From positions 301,754 to 365,753 of the forward strand of contig PIZR01000006.1 of NCBI GenBank assembly GCA_002835675.1: a stretch of DNA of 64,000 bases. The letters are read 5' to 3'. The position numbers and the translations under genes are program-made. The notes under the pieces were generated by a model, which ran no database searches, was not told the origin of the DNA, and saw only the letters and a program-made list of their open reading frames with translations. Origin of the DNA: Bacillus sp. BA3 (GTDB taxonomy: Bacteria > Bacillota > Bacilli > Bacillales > DSM-1321). Positions 8,857-16,772 of this stretch are shown here, piece by piece (position 1 is the stretch's first letter; each line of letters begins with the position of its first letter).

Positions 8857-10287
8857 GTGGTTCATTTACTTGTGGTAGATGATGAGAAAGAGGTTGGGAC
8901 TTTTCTATCCCGCCTTTTTACGATGAAAGGTTACCTCGTACAAGTTGCGAATAGCGGCAAGGAGTTTCATGAGATTGATTGGAATCAGCAGCGTTTTGAT
9001 GTCGCAATGATAGATTTGAAGCTTCCGGATTGTGATGGACTTTCCCTCCTACAGCATCTAAAACAACTGCAGCCGCGTTGCAAGGTACTGATCATGACCG
9101 GATACAGCACCGTCAAGACCGCTGTTGATGCAATGAAGCTCGGCGCGAGTGATTACATGGAAAAACCCTTCGTGGATATTGAAGTACTGGAAAGGCAGAT
9201 TGACAACCTATTAAATGAAAATGAAGCTTTGAATCAGCATTTCATTCATAAGCTAGCCGAGGATTCAGGACTCATTGTCGGAGAAAGTCCTTTAATGAAG
9301 AATTTGATTGAAACGGCTTTCAAGGTGGCCCAAAAATCCGTCAATGTATTAATTGAAGGAGAAACCGGAAGCGGAAAAGAAGTGCTTTCCCGCTTCATCC
9401 ACATTGCCAGCCCCCGGAACCATGAACCTTTTATCGGCATCAATTGCGGAGCGATTTCTGAATCCCTGCTGGAAAGCGAATTATTCGGTCATGAAAAGGG
9501 CGCTTTCACAGGAGCGACCCAGCTGCGAAAGGGTTTTTTCGAAATTGCAGGGAACGGGACGCTTTTCCTTGATGAAATTGCGGATGCGAGTCCCGCCATT
9601 CAAGTCAAATTGCTTCGGGTTTTGGAAACACGGGAATTCATGCGGGTTGGCAGCAGCGGGACATTACGGACGAACGCCCGGTTAGTGGCGGCGTCCAATG
9701 AAAATCTGCAGCAGGCCGTGGATAAGAATAAATTTCGGGAAGACCTATTTTACCGACTGAACGTCGTGACTCTGGATATCCCGCCATTAAGGAGCCGAAA
9801 AGAGGATATTCCCTTGCTTGTCCGTCACTTGATTGAGAGAAATGGTCATGGAGATATTTCATTTTCCAATGAAGCCATTGAAAAATTACAGCAATACAAC
9901 TGGCCAGGCAACATACGCGAACTTTCTAATGTGGTCATGCGCACGCTAACTCTTGCAGACAATAAGTCGGTAATAACCGCCAATGATATCTCTCTATCCA
10001 ACAGCCAGATCACCACTGACAAAAATGTGTCCCTTAATGAGATTCAGTCAACAGAAAACCTTCTTGAAGAGTGGAGAAAAAGACTGGTGGCCGATTTTAA
10101 TGAGAAGGATGAACTGATGCTTGAAGAAATCCTTACGGAAATCAAACAGCTTCAATCGACAATTGGAAAGGAGCTCGTCATGCAGGCACTGCAAAAAACC
10201 TACGGCAACCGGAATGAAGCTGCCAAACGCTTGCAAATATCCATAAGGAAATTGCGCTATATATTAAATGAGAAGAGCCAGACATAA
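8857..10287 (+). CDS. NtrC-family sigma-54-dependent response regulator
   Basis: A 476-residue activator. The receiver domain (1-120) has the acidic pocket Asp8/Asp9, phosphoacceptor Asp53 and Lys103. The AAA+ domain has Walker A GETGSGKE (168-175), the sigma-54 contact loop GAFTGA (215-220) and Walker B TLFLDE (235-240). A Fis-type helix-turn-helix ends the protein. It therefore drives RNA polymerase with sigma-54 (SigL in Bacillus). It starts at GTG after AGGGGATGATAAG, five bases beyond the kinase stop. The convergent zinc alcohol dehydrogenase next door has a strong -24/-12 promoter and is the obvious target. Confidence 0.9.
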   Translation: MVHLLVVDDEKEVGTFLSRLFTMKGYLVQVANSGKEFHEIDWNQQRFDVAMIDLKLPDCDGLSLLQHLKQLQPRCKVLIMTGYSTVKTAVDAMKLGASDYMEKPFVDIEVLERQIDNLLNENEALNQHFIHKLAEDSGLIVGESPLMKNLIETAFKVAQKSVNVLIEGETGSGKEVLSRFIHIASPRNHEPFIGINCGAISESLLESELFGHEKGAFTGATQLRKGFFEIAGNGTLFLDEIADASPAIQVKLLRVLETREFMRVGSSGTLRTNARLVAASNENLQQAVDKNKFREDLFYRLNVVTLDIPPLRSRKEDIPLLVRHLIERNGHGDISFSNEAIEKLQQYNWPGNIRELSNVVMRTLTLADNKSVITANDISLSNSQITTDKNVSLNEIQSTENLLEEWRKRLVADFNEKDELMLEEILTEIKQLQSTIGKELVMQALQKTYGNRNEAAKRLQISIRKLRYILNEKSQT

Positions 10288-10292
10288 TAAAA

Positions 10293-10323
10293 AGGAGGGT
10301 GCCCCGTTCCAGGGCTTCCTCCT
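10293..10323 (-). terminator. Intrinsic terminator of the zinc alcohol dehydrogenase gene
   Basis: AGGAGG (10293-10298) pairs with CCTCCT (10318-10323), extended inside by GCCC/GGGC. On the minus strand it is followed by TTTTTATTA. It sits directly beyond the dehydrogenase stop and just past the regulator stop of the convergent operon. Confidence 0.75.
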
Positions 10324-10329
10324 CTGTTA

Positions 10330-11397
10330 CTATTCTAGCGTCAATACGATGCGTCCGTTGATTTCTCCCTTTTCCATCATTGAAAACACGTCATTGATTT
10401 CATCAAGCTTTCTTGTTTCAATATTCGTTCTGACTTTACCCTCAGCCGCAAATTGAACAGCTTCCTGTAGATCTTTTCTCGTCCCGACGATGGAACCTTT
10501 TACAGTTACCCCATTTAACACTGTATCAAAAATCGGGATTGGAAGTTCATCATTCGGCAATCCGACTACGACAAGTGTGCCTCCCCTCTTGACAGAACTG
10601 TAAGCCTGTTCGAATGCTTTTTTCGTAACCGCTACAGAAATGGATGCCTGCACACCGCCAACTTTATCCTTTATGGCCTGTACAGGATCTGTCTTAAGCC
10701 CATTAACCGTGTAATCCGCCCCCAGTTCCGTTGCCAGATCAAGCTTATCATCTTGAATATCGACAGCAATGACATTAAAGCCCATCGCTTTCGCGTATTG
10801 CAGGGCAACATGTCCCAATCCGCCAATTCCATAAACCGCTACCCAATCACCAGGTTTTGCTTCTGATACCTTAAGCGCTTTATACGTCGTTACACCTGCA
10901 CAGAAAATCGGCGATACCTCCGCAAAGTCAAGCCCTTCAGGAACCTTCACCACATATTTGGCAGGTGCTTTACAATATTCCGCATACCCGCCGTCCACGG
11001 AATAGCCTGCATTCAATTGATCCAAGCAAAGCGTCTCCCTGCCAGTCAGACAATATTCACAATCGCCACAGGCCGAATAAAGCCAAGGGATCCCAACACG
11101 ATCACCCACTTTCAAGGAAGTTACGCCTTCTGCCACCTTTTCTATAATGCCCACACCCTCATGTCCGGGGATAAGCGGAAGCTTGGGTTTTACCGGCCAA
11201 TCACCATGTACCGCATGTAGATCGGTATGACACACGCCACAGGCTTTAATTTTCACTAATATCTCACCATACTCCAATTCCGGAATGGGCACTTCTTTAA
11301 TCTCAAGTTTTTGGTTAAATTCATTGACGACCGCCGCTTTCATTGTCTTGACCTGTTGTTTTGCATTTACAGTGCTTGCCCCTTGTTTTACATTCAT
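10330..11397 (-). CDS. Zinc-dependent alcohol dehydrogenase (AdhP/ADH-T type)
   Basis: A 355-residue medium-chain dehydrogenase of the bacterial NAD-dependent ethanol type. Catalytic zinc ligands are seen in [15 protein letters not shown] and the later [10 protein letters not shown]. The structural zinc set is CGDCEYC...C, and the Rossmann turn is [14 protein letters not shown]. The first ATG, after GGGAGG, gives about 18 residues more than usual; MKAAVVNEF at residue 19 is the usual family start. About 80 bases upstream is a near-perfect sigma-54 promoter, so the adjacent NtrC-type regulator probably controls it. Confidence 0.9.
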   Translation of the reverse strand: MNVKQGASTVNAKQQVKTMKAAVVNEFNQKLEIKEVPIPELEYGEILVKIKACGVCHTDLHAVHGDWPVKPKLPLIPGHEGVGIIEKVAEGVTSLKVGDRVGIPWLYSACGDCEYCLTGRETLCLDQLNAGYSVDGGYAEYCKAPAKYVVKVPEGLDFAEVSPIFCAGVTTYKALKVSEAKPGDWVAVYGIGGLGHVALQYAKAMGFNVIAVDIQDDKLDLATELGADYTVNGLKTDPVQAIKDKVGGVQASISVAVTKKAFEQAYSSVKRGGTLVVVGLPNDELPIPIFDTVLNGVTVKGSIVGTRKDLQEAVQFAAEGKVRTNIETRKLDEINDVFSMMEKGEINGRIVLTLE

Positions 11398-11478
11398 GAT
11401 TCATATTCCTCCCTTAATTCAGTGGATATTATTTCTTGCTACTACTTAAACTTGCACTACTGCACTACTTAAAATAGA

Positions 11479-11494
11479 TGCAAGTGCCATGCCA
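11479..11494 (-). promoter_or_regulatory. Sigma-54 (-24/-12) promoter of the zinc alcohol dehydrogenase
   Basis: Read on the minus strand the sequence is TGGCATGGCACTTGCA. It matches the sigma-54 consensus TGGCACG-N4-TTGCW at every fixed position except one, with the invariant GG and GC separated by exactly 10 bases. Transcription would start about 70 bases before the dehydrogenase ATG. Confidence 0.85.
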
Positions 11495-11534
11495 CTGCAA
11501 AAAGGCCAATAAGACAGCAATCACAAAAAAAAGT

Positions 11535-11583
11535 GCCGAAAAATCGGCCCATTTGGACGAATTAACGGCTCAAGTTGGACGAA
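11535..11583. promoter_or_regulatory. Candidate activator binding sites upstream of the sigma-54 promoter
   Basis: Two direct copies of TTGGACGAA (11553-11561 and 11575-11583) lie 22 bases apart start to start, about two helical turns, roughly 60-90 bases upstream of the -24 box. Beside them is an inverted repeat GCCGA-AAAA-TCGGC (11535-11548). Enhancer-binding proteins usually bind at such a distance. The repeats could instead belong to a dispersed intergenic repeat family. Confidence 0.4.
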
Positions 11584-11642
11584 ATCCGGTTTGTATATTG
11601 CAGAAAAAATGGCTCACCCTATAAATAGGAGGTGTCTAAAAC

Positions 11643-11939
11643 ATGGACCAATTTGAAAAAGCCTATGAATCATATAAACAGCAGGGAACACCGCAAGCAA
11701 ACCAACCTGATTCAGCAGGAAAAGAAGAAATCATCGCCGTAAGGAAAAATGAAGAGGACAATATTATCGCCATCAAGACGAACTCCGGCCGCGAACTCGA
11801 CTACCCCACAGCCCTTGCGGAAGCAAAGGCGGGCAACCTGGCCAATGTTGACGTCTTTCATAAATATGGACGTGACATATTGCGGAGTGAGCCCGATGGG
11901 ATAAAGGAAAATAACCTGGATCAACTGCCGGAGTTTTGA
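11643..11939 (+). CDS. DUF3892 family protein
   Basis: A 98-residue hydrophilic protein. The centre (about residues 28-85) has the DUF3892 pattern: an IIAVRKNEEDNIIAIKTNSG strand pair followed by a helix and a terminal VDVFHKYGRDILRS segment. The N-terminal 25 residues are polar and Gln-rich. It has a strong AGGAGGTG ribosome site and its own terminator, so it is a single-gene unit. The family is common in Bacillaceae and its role is not known to me. Confidence 0.7.
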   Translation: MDQFEKAYESYKQQGTPQANQPDSAGKEEIIAVRKNEEDNIIAIKTNSGRELDYPTALAEAKAGNLANVDVFHKYGRDILRSEPDGIKENNLDQLPEF

Positions 11940-11951
11940 AATTTCGGGGAG

Positions 11952-11977
11952 ACTGCCTGATATGGGCAGTTTTTTTC
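11952..11977 (+). terminator. Intrinsic terminator of the DUF3892 gene
   Basis: ACTGCC pairs with GGCAGT around a 7-base loop and is followed by seven T residues, 12 bases past the stop. Confidence 0.85.
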
Positions 11978-12020
11978 TGTCTGGATGAGCTAAAAAAGAA
12001 CCAGCATGATTAGCCGGATC

Positions 12021-12833
12021 TTATTTTTCGTAAGGATAGGATTCAGAGATTTCGAGCAGTCGGCCGCAGGACTCGACAACCTCGATGATTTCCATCCATG
12101 ACATGTCCAGACCCAGTTCATTAGCATGGGAAATCTTATCCCGTAACTTTCGGATGGCATTCGCATCCTTCTTCCCTTTACTTTTCGAAGGGATTTGGAA
12201 GAAGTGCCTCAATTCTTTATCTTTATGTATAATATCGAATTTATCACTGATTTGCAGGCACTCTATTATATTGATATCCTCATTTTTATCAATTCTCCTT
12301 CTATATAATTCGGTTGCCTTTTCTAAACGGTCTTCGCTGATCATTGGATACCAGCTGCCATCGCCGAATCTATCCAGGATGATATCGCTCATCCTCATTT
12401 CCAATAAGGTAATGTATCCGAATATCAGCATCCTGATCGGAGGCTTTTGAAGGTCGGCATGGGTAATCAACATTTTAATTGAATTATTCTCCAAGACGAA
12501 CACCCTTGTTTTATTCTTGAAAATATGGAGAAGCTGGATCAAAGGGGTTGAGTCCGAAACCATTTCCCTTGGTGAAAAGTTTCTCATATATTCAGAAATA
12601 CTTCCTTCACCTAGTTCTTCCCTTTCGATATACCCGATGATTTCCCCTTGATCTTGGACAGCCAATATATCAAAATTCTTTTTTTCCAATGCTTTCTGAA
12701 TATCCAGCGCCAGATCATTTTTATGGCAAAACTCAAGCTCTTGGGCAATGCTCTTAACCGTTATATTTTCTTCATAAAGAGTTTTAAGACTAAGATAGCT
12801 GCTATTGCTTTTTCTTTCGCTTCCATTTAACAT
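12021..12833 (-). CDS. CBS-domain protein with a possible C-terminal HEPN-like domain
   Basis: A 270-residue cytoplasmic protein. Residues ~25-145 look like a pair of CBS motifs (FDILAVQDQGEIIGYI and TRVFVLENNSIKMLITHADL), which usually bind adenine nucleotides. The C-terminal half is helical and contains RKLRDKISHANELG near residue 240. RDKISH fits the R-(N/D/H)-x3-H signature of HEPN ribonucleases. A nucleotide-gated RNase is therefore possible but unproven. The ATG follows GGAGG. It stands alone, with no recognisable partner gene or antitoxin nearby. Confidence 0.6.
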   Translation of the reverse strand: MLNGSERKSNSSYLSLKTLYEENITVKSIAQELEFCHKNDLALDIQKALEKKNFDILAVQDQGEIIGYIEREELGEGSISEYMRNFSPREMVSDSTPLIQLLHIFKNKTRVFVLENNSIKMLITHADLQKPPIRMLIFGYITLLEMRMSDIILDRFGDGSWYPMISEDRLEKATELYRRRIDKNEDINIIECLQISDKFDIIHKDKELRHFFQIPSKSKGKKDANAIRKLRDKISHANELGLDMSWMEIIEVVESCGRLLEISESYPYEK

Positions 12834-12968
12834 CTTTCAACCTCCGCTCAGGAACACTTTCTGCCCGTTTTCCGCTTTAATCATAGAAATGCATGCGGCC
12901 CCCACAAATAAAGTCCACTGCAGTGGACTCAATCCCAATCATGTGAATCTAATTTTTTGACACATTAA

Positions 12969-13490
12969 TCAAATGACATCAACTGCATTGCCTACCGCCG
13001 TTTCCTCATTCTCCTTTTCTTCCCAACCCTTACAAACATCCACCCACTCCTTCGCACCTGAATATTCAAACAATTCAGCGAGTGTAAGTTCTATTGCAGA
13101 GTTCGCACTGCCGCAAGCCGGAAACAATGACTCGAAGCGCTTCATCGATACATCAAGAAAAACAGCTAAATCGTTTGCCAGACCAAACGGGCAAACGCCT
13201 CCGATTGCATGGCCGGTCTGTGCAAGCACTTCTTCAGGCGAAAGCATTCGTGCCTTGAAGCCGAATGTCTGACGAAATTTCTTATTATCCACTTTGGCGT
13301 CCCCTGCGGCAACTACCAAAATCGCGTGTTCACCTTCCCCTTTAAAGGAAAGAGTCTTAGCAATCCGAGCTGGGATAACACCGATGGTTTCCGCTGCCTC
13401 AATCACCGTAGCACTCGATGTTTCGAACTCCTTTACGTCGCCTTCCCGATTCCATTGTTTAAAATGGCTTTTGACACTCTCGATTGACAT
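12969..13490 (-). CDS. YbaK/EbsC-type aminoacyl-tRNA deacylase
   Basis: A 173-residue trans-editing protein of the YbaK/ProX class, which hydrolyses mischarged aminoacyl-tRNA such as Cys- or Ala-tRNA(Pro). Family landmarks are AKTLSFKGEG, the KVDNKKFRQTFG segment carrying the conserved lysine, GGVCPFG, and a late GSANSAIELT. The ATG at 13490 is used because AAGGAGTG lies before it; the upstream in-frame extension lacks a ribosome site. It is a single gene, divergent from the queuosine-precursor transporter. Confidence 0.85.
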   Translation of the reverse strand: MSIESVKSHFKQWNREGDVKEFETSSATVIEAAETIGVIPARIAKTLSFKGEGEHAILVVAAGDAKVDNKKFRQTFGFKARMLSPEEVLAQTGHAIGGVCPFGLANDLAVFLDVSMKRFESLFPACGSANSAIELTLAELFEYSGAKEWVDVCKGWEEKENEETAVGNAVDVI

Positions 13491-13663
13491 TTTATATTCA
13501 CTCCTTTGACGTACATATTGAAATAATATCATCCTTCATTGCAATAAATCAAAATCCTATTGTGCTACTTCTACTGGGGAAACTAATAAATTAAAACCAT
13601 TCTTTACAAATTGACGAAACAAGCGTACATGGGATACTATTAATAATCGGGTAAACGCCTAAA

Positions 13664-13706
13664 CGTGGTTCGTAACCATCCCACGATAAAAAACTAGGGA
13701 GAGAGT
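13664..13706 (+). promoter_or_regulatory. PreQ1-I riboswitch controlling queT
   Basis: A CGTGG/CCACG stem with the loop TTCGTAACCATC is followed by an A-rich tail and ACTAGGGAG, the layout of class I preQ1 aptamers, where the tail folds into the loop as a pseudoknot. The GGGAG of the tail is also the ribosome site for the ATG at 13710, so ligand binding should block translation of the queuosine-precursor transporter. Confidence 0.85.
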
Positions 13707-13709
13707 AAA

Positions 13710-14195
13710 ATGAATGTTCGTACACTCGTGATAAACGGGTTATTGGCTGCCTTGTATGTGGCGGTCTCATTGGTGTTTAAACCAATAGCTTTTGAGATGT
13801 TCCAATTCCGTGTACCGGAAATGTTGAATCATCTGATTGTATTCAATAAAAAGTATATCTACGGTATCGTTGGCGGGGTCTTCATATCGAATCTGCTCTT
13901 TTCGCCGATGGTGCCATATGATTTGATTTTTGGGGTGGGGCAATCCCTGCTCGCCTTATTGCTTGTCATTTATATTTCTCGTTTCATAAAAGGCATTAAA
14001 GGACGGATGATCGCCACGATTATCTTTTTCACGTTCACAATGTTTTTAATTGCAATTGAACTGAACCTTGCCTTTGGCTTGCCATTCTGGCTAAGCTGGA
14101 TGACTACAGCTGTCGGTGAGTTCGTCGTCCTCCTGATCGGAGCGCCAATCATTTATGGAATGAACAAAAGAATTCAGTTTGAAAAGTGGCTTTAA
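13710..14195 (+). CDS. queT: QueT family queuosine-precursor transporter
   Basis: A 161-residue membrane protein with about five hydrophobic segments. The FQFRVPEMLNHLIVF stretch corresponds to the conserved FRVxEAL region of QueT, the substrate-binding subunit of ECF-type vitamin transporters specific for queuosine precursors. It is preceded directly by a preQ1-I riboswitch, which fixes the substrate class. It should work with the shared EcfAA'T module coded elsewhere. A terminator follows, so it is monocistronic. Confidence 0.9.
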   Translation: MNVRTLVINGLLAALYVAVSLVFKPIAFEMFQFRVPEMLNHLIVFNKKYIYGIVGGVFISNLLFSPMVPYDLIFGVGQSLLALLLVIYISRFIKGIKGRMIATIIFFTFTMFLIAIELNLAFGLPFWLSWMTTAVGEFVVLLIGAPIIYGMNKRIQFEKWL

Positions 14196-14231
14196 AAGGA
14201 ATCTTCGCGCCGTTAGGCCACTATAATGGAA

Positions 14232-14268
14232 AAGAGCTGTCTGCATGATGCGGCAGCTCTTTTTTTTC
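14232..14268 (+). terminator. Intrinsic terminator of queT
   Basis: AAGAGCTG pairs with CAGCTCTT around an internally paired loop and is followed by a run of T, about 35 bases past the queT stop. Confidence 0.88.
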
Positions 14269-14318
14269 ACCAATGAACTCGAAAATGATAAACTATTAGT
14301 AAGAATGGTGGTGGCCCT

Positions 14319-14975
14319 TTGAAAAAAGTCCTGACCATATTAGGTCTACTTGTAATCGCAATATTTATATACTCTAATGCTGAGCTGTTCACTTTGGTTT
14401 GGAAAAGTGACCTGGATTCTGTTATTGGTATATTGAAGGAAAACCTTCTGCTTACATTTATTGTGACATTCGTATTGATGTTTGTACAAAATTCTTTTAC
14501 AATCATCCCCTTAATTTTGCTCCTGACTATCAATGTCACGATATTCGGATTCATATATGGCTATCTATGGAGTTGGTTTACAAGTGTTGTTGCCTCAGGA
14601 TTCATTTTTTATGCAGCAAGAAACTGGTTTCAGGAGCTTCTCTTAAAGAAGATTGGTGAAAAATGGCAGGAAACCGTTGTGGAGCATGGCTTCATGTACG
14701 TTTTTACAGGAAGGATTTTCCCGCTTATCCCAACAAGCTTAATTAACTTGGCAGCTGGAGTCAGCACTGTCACGTTCAAGGATTTTTTATTAGCGACGGC
14801 GCTTGGCAACCTTATATACTTTTTCTTCCTATCGCTGATTCCCTATGGACTGCTATCTGTTGAAATGAACCAATATACGCTAGCTGCACTCGCACTCCTC
14901 TTCTTACTATTTTTCATTATCTATAAGCGTACAAAAAAGAAAAAGAAACTTACCTTCTTCAGAAAAAACAGGTGA
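14319..14975 (+). CDS. TVP38/TMEM64 (DedA-like) family membrane protein
   Basis: A 218-residue integral membrane protein with about five hydrophobic segments. The family core is visible in the second half: FTGRIFPLIPTSLINLAAG, then a glycine/alanine-rich ALGNLIYFFFLSLIPYG helix. TVP38/TMEM64 and DedA proteins are linked to lipid-carrier flipping and envelope homeostasis. Translation appears to start at TTG (14319) after a GGTGGTGG stretch. The tail is a short basic cluster ending in KKKKKLTFFRKNR. It has its own terminator. Confidence 0.82.
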   Translation: MKKVLTILGLLVIAIFIYSNAELFTLVWKSDLDSVIGILKENLLLTFIVTFVLMFVQNSFTIIPLILLLTINVTIFGFIYGYLWSWFTSVVASGFIFYAARNWFQELLLKKIGEKWQETVVEHGFMYVFTGRIFPLIPTSLINLAAGVSTVTFKDFLLATALGNLIYFFFLSLIPYGLLSVEMNQYTLAALALLFLLFFIIYKRTKKKKKLTFFRKNR

Positions 14976-14997
14976 CCACATTGGCCCCTGTTTTTTT
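14963..14997 (+). terminator. Intrinsic terminator of the TVP38 gene
   Basis: ACAGG...CCTGT with an inner CCA/TGG helix, flanked by an A-run and seven T residues. The stem overlaps the last codons of the gene. Confidence 0.8.
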
Positions 14998-15089
14998 ATT
15001 TAGGATTCTGCATATATTTTTTTTCGATAGTTTGTTAAAATGTGTATGTAATTTTACCTTTGAAATGTCTAAAATCAGGGAGAATCTCC

Positions 15090-16721
15090 ATGTCCAAACG
15101 CTCCATCTTAGCAATATATATCCTATCCGGGATTCTTACATTAGTCGTATTCGACTATTTTTTAACTACAAATATCCAAAACAAGGAAGTCTTCGTTCAA
15201 CTGCAAAGAGTGGAAGGCTTTGTTTTCCTTTTATCAATAGGCTTGGTCTTATATCTTTATTTAGCTAAAAGGGAAGAATTCAAACGATTAAAAGAGGCGG
15301 AACAACGTCGGCGTACACTCATCAATTCGATGGTTGATTTCGTTAACTTCAAGGATGGTGATGGCCGATGGCTTGAATCCAATACCTTCGGGCTGCAATT
15401 ATTTCAATTGGAGCATGTAGATTATAAAGGAAAAAGAGACAGTGAGCTCGCCGAATACTCCGAATTTTATAAAGAGTCGTTGATCTACTGTGAAGTTTCC
15501 GATGAAGAAACGTGGGTAAAAGGGGAAATCACACGGTGTGAGGAAATCATCCCTCTTCCCGATGGCAATCACAAGACCTTTGATACGATCAAAGTTCCCC
15601 TGTTCAATGAGGATGGTTCACGAAAAGGCTTAGTCGTCATTGGCAGGGATATTTCTGAAAGGGTTGTCGCAGAGAATCAATTATTCGAAAGTGAACAACG
15701 CTATAAATCATTGTTTGAACACAACCCATATCCGATGCTGATGCTTGATTTAAACGGAATGATCACGACGGTGAATCCTAGATTTGAAACGGTAACAGGC
15801 TTTCAACAGGAAGAAATACATGGATCCTCATTCATTAATTTGAACTTCTCAGCAGAAGATGCGGAATTGATCCGTACATCTTGCCAATATGTCATGGAAA
15901 ACCATAAGGGGATCAAAAAAGGTAAAGATATAGAATTCCTGACGAAGTACGGGAAGTCCATCTTACTTTCTTGTACGTTTGTCCCGATGATGGTTGGCGA
16001 GGATTTAGTAGGAATCATTACTTATGCTAAAGAGGTCACTCAAATCCGGGAAACCGAAGCCCGCTTAAGAAGAACCGAAAAATTATCGATAGTCGGCGAA
16101 CTTGCCGCAAGTGTGGCCCACGAGGTACGAAACCCGTTGACTTCTTTAAAAGGTTTCGTCCAGCTGCTTAAAAAGAGCGACCATCCCTATGAACAATACT
16201 ACACAATCATGTTAAGTGAGTTGGACCGAATCAATCTTATTGTAAGTGAGTTACTCGTTCTGGCAAAACCACAGGAACTTCCATTCAGCAAACATCAAAT
16301 CATCGACCTGATGAATGATGTCAAAACCTTGTTGAAACCAGAGGCGGACTCGTACCCCACCCAAATATCAATATCTGTTAAAAACGAAATACCGCTTCTT
16401 TTATGTGAGGGAAACCAATTAAAACAAGTTTTCATAAACATGCTCAAAAATTCAATGGAGGCATCCGCCGATCACATTTGGATTGATTTCGAACGCATGG
16501 ATAATAACCTTTCCATCACCATCAAAGATAATGGAAGCGGAATTGAAAAAAACCGGATAAAGCATCTCGGAGAACCTTTCTATTCTTCTAAAGAAAAAGG
16601 AACCGGATTAGGACTGACAGTCAGTTGCCGAATCATCGAAGCGCATCGGGGAAAGGTCCGCTTTAACAGCGAACTAAACTATGGAACCGAGATCCAAATC
16701 ATTTTGCCCATAAAATTTTGA
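15090..16721 (+). CDS. Membrane PAS-PAS sensor histidine kinase (sporulation-kinase type)
   Basis: A 543-residue kinase. Two membrane helices (about residues 5-25 and 40-60) enclose a very short loop, followed by two PAS domains (about 75-195 and 205-325), a HisKA domain with the phosphoacceptor in AHEVRNPLTSLKGF, and a HATPase with NMLKNSMEA, DNGSG and GTGLGL. The HEVRNPLT box and the orphan position (no regulator nearby) match KinA/KinC/KinE-type kinases that feed the Spo0F/Spo0A relay. The ATG at 15090, after AGGGAG, is preferred to the in-frame start at 15042. Confidence 0.85.
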   Translation: MSKRSILAIYILSGILTLVVFDYFLTTNIQNKEVFVQLQRVEGFVFLLSIGLVLYLYLAKREEFKRLKEAEQRRRTLINSMVDFVNFKDGDGRWLESNTFGLQLFQLEHVDYKGKRDSELAEYSEFYKESLIYCEVSDEETWVKGEITRCEEIIPLPDGNHKTFDTIKVPLFNEDGSRKGLVVIGRDISERVVAENQLFESEQRYKSLFEHNPYPMLMLDLNGMITTVNPRFETVTGFQQEEIHGSSFINLNFSAEDAELIRTSCQYVMENHKGIKKGKDIEFLTKYGKSILLSCTFVPMMVGEDLVGIITYAKEVTQIRETEARLRRTEKLSIVGELAASVAHEVRNPLTSLKGFVQLLKKSDHPYEQYYTIMLSELDRINLIVSELLVLAKPQELPFSKHQIIDLMNDVKTLLKPEADSYPTQISISVKNEIPLLLCEGNQLKQVFINMLKNSMEASADHIWIDFERMDNNLSITIKDNGSGIEKNRIKHLGEPFYSSKEKGTGLGLTVSCRIIEAHRGKVRFNSELNYGTEIQIILPIKF

Positions 16722-16726
16722 ATCCG

Positions 16727-16754
16727 AGGACAAGCCTAAACCTTGTCCTTTTTT
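16727..16754 (+). terminator. Intrinsic terminator of the sensor kinase gene
   Basis: AGGACAAG pairs with CTTGTCCT around a 7-base loop and is followed by a T-run. It starts six bases after the stop. Confidence 0.85.
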
Positions 16755-16772
16755 GCAGGATTCAGAACGATT

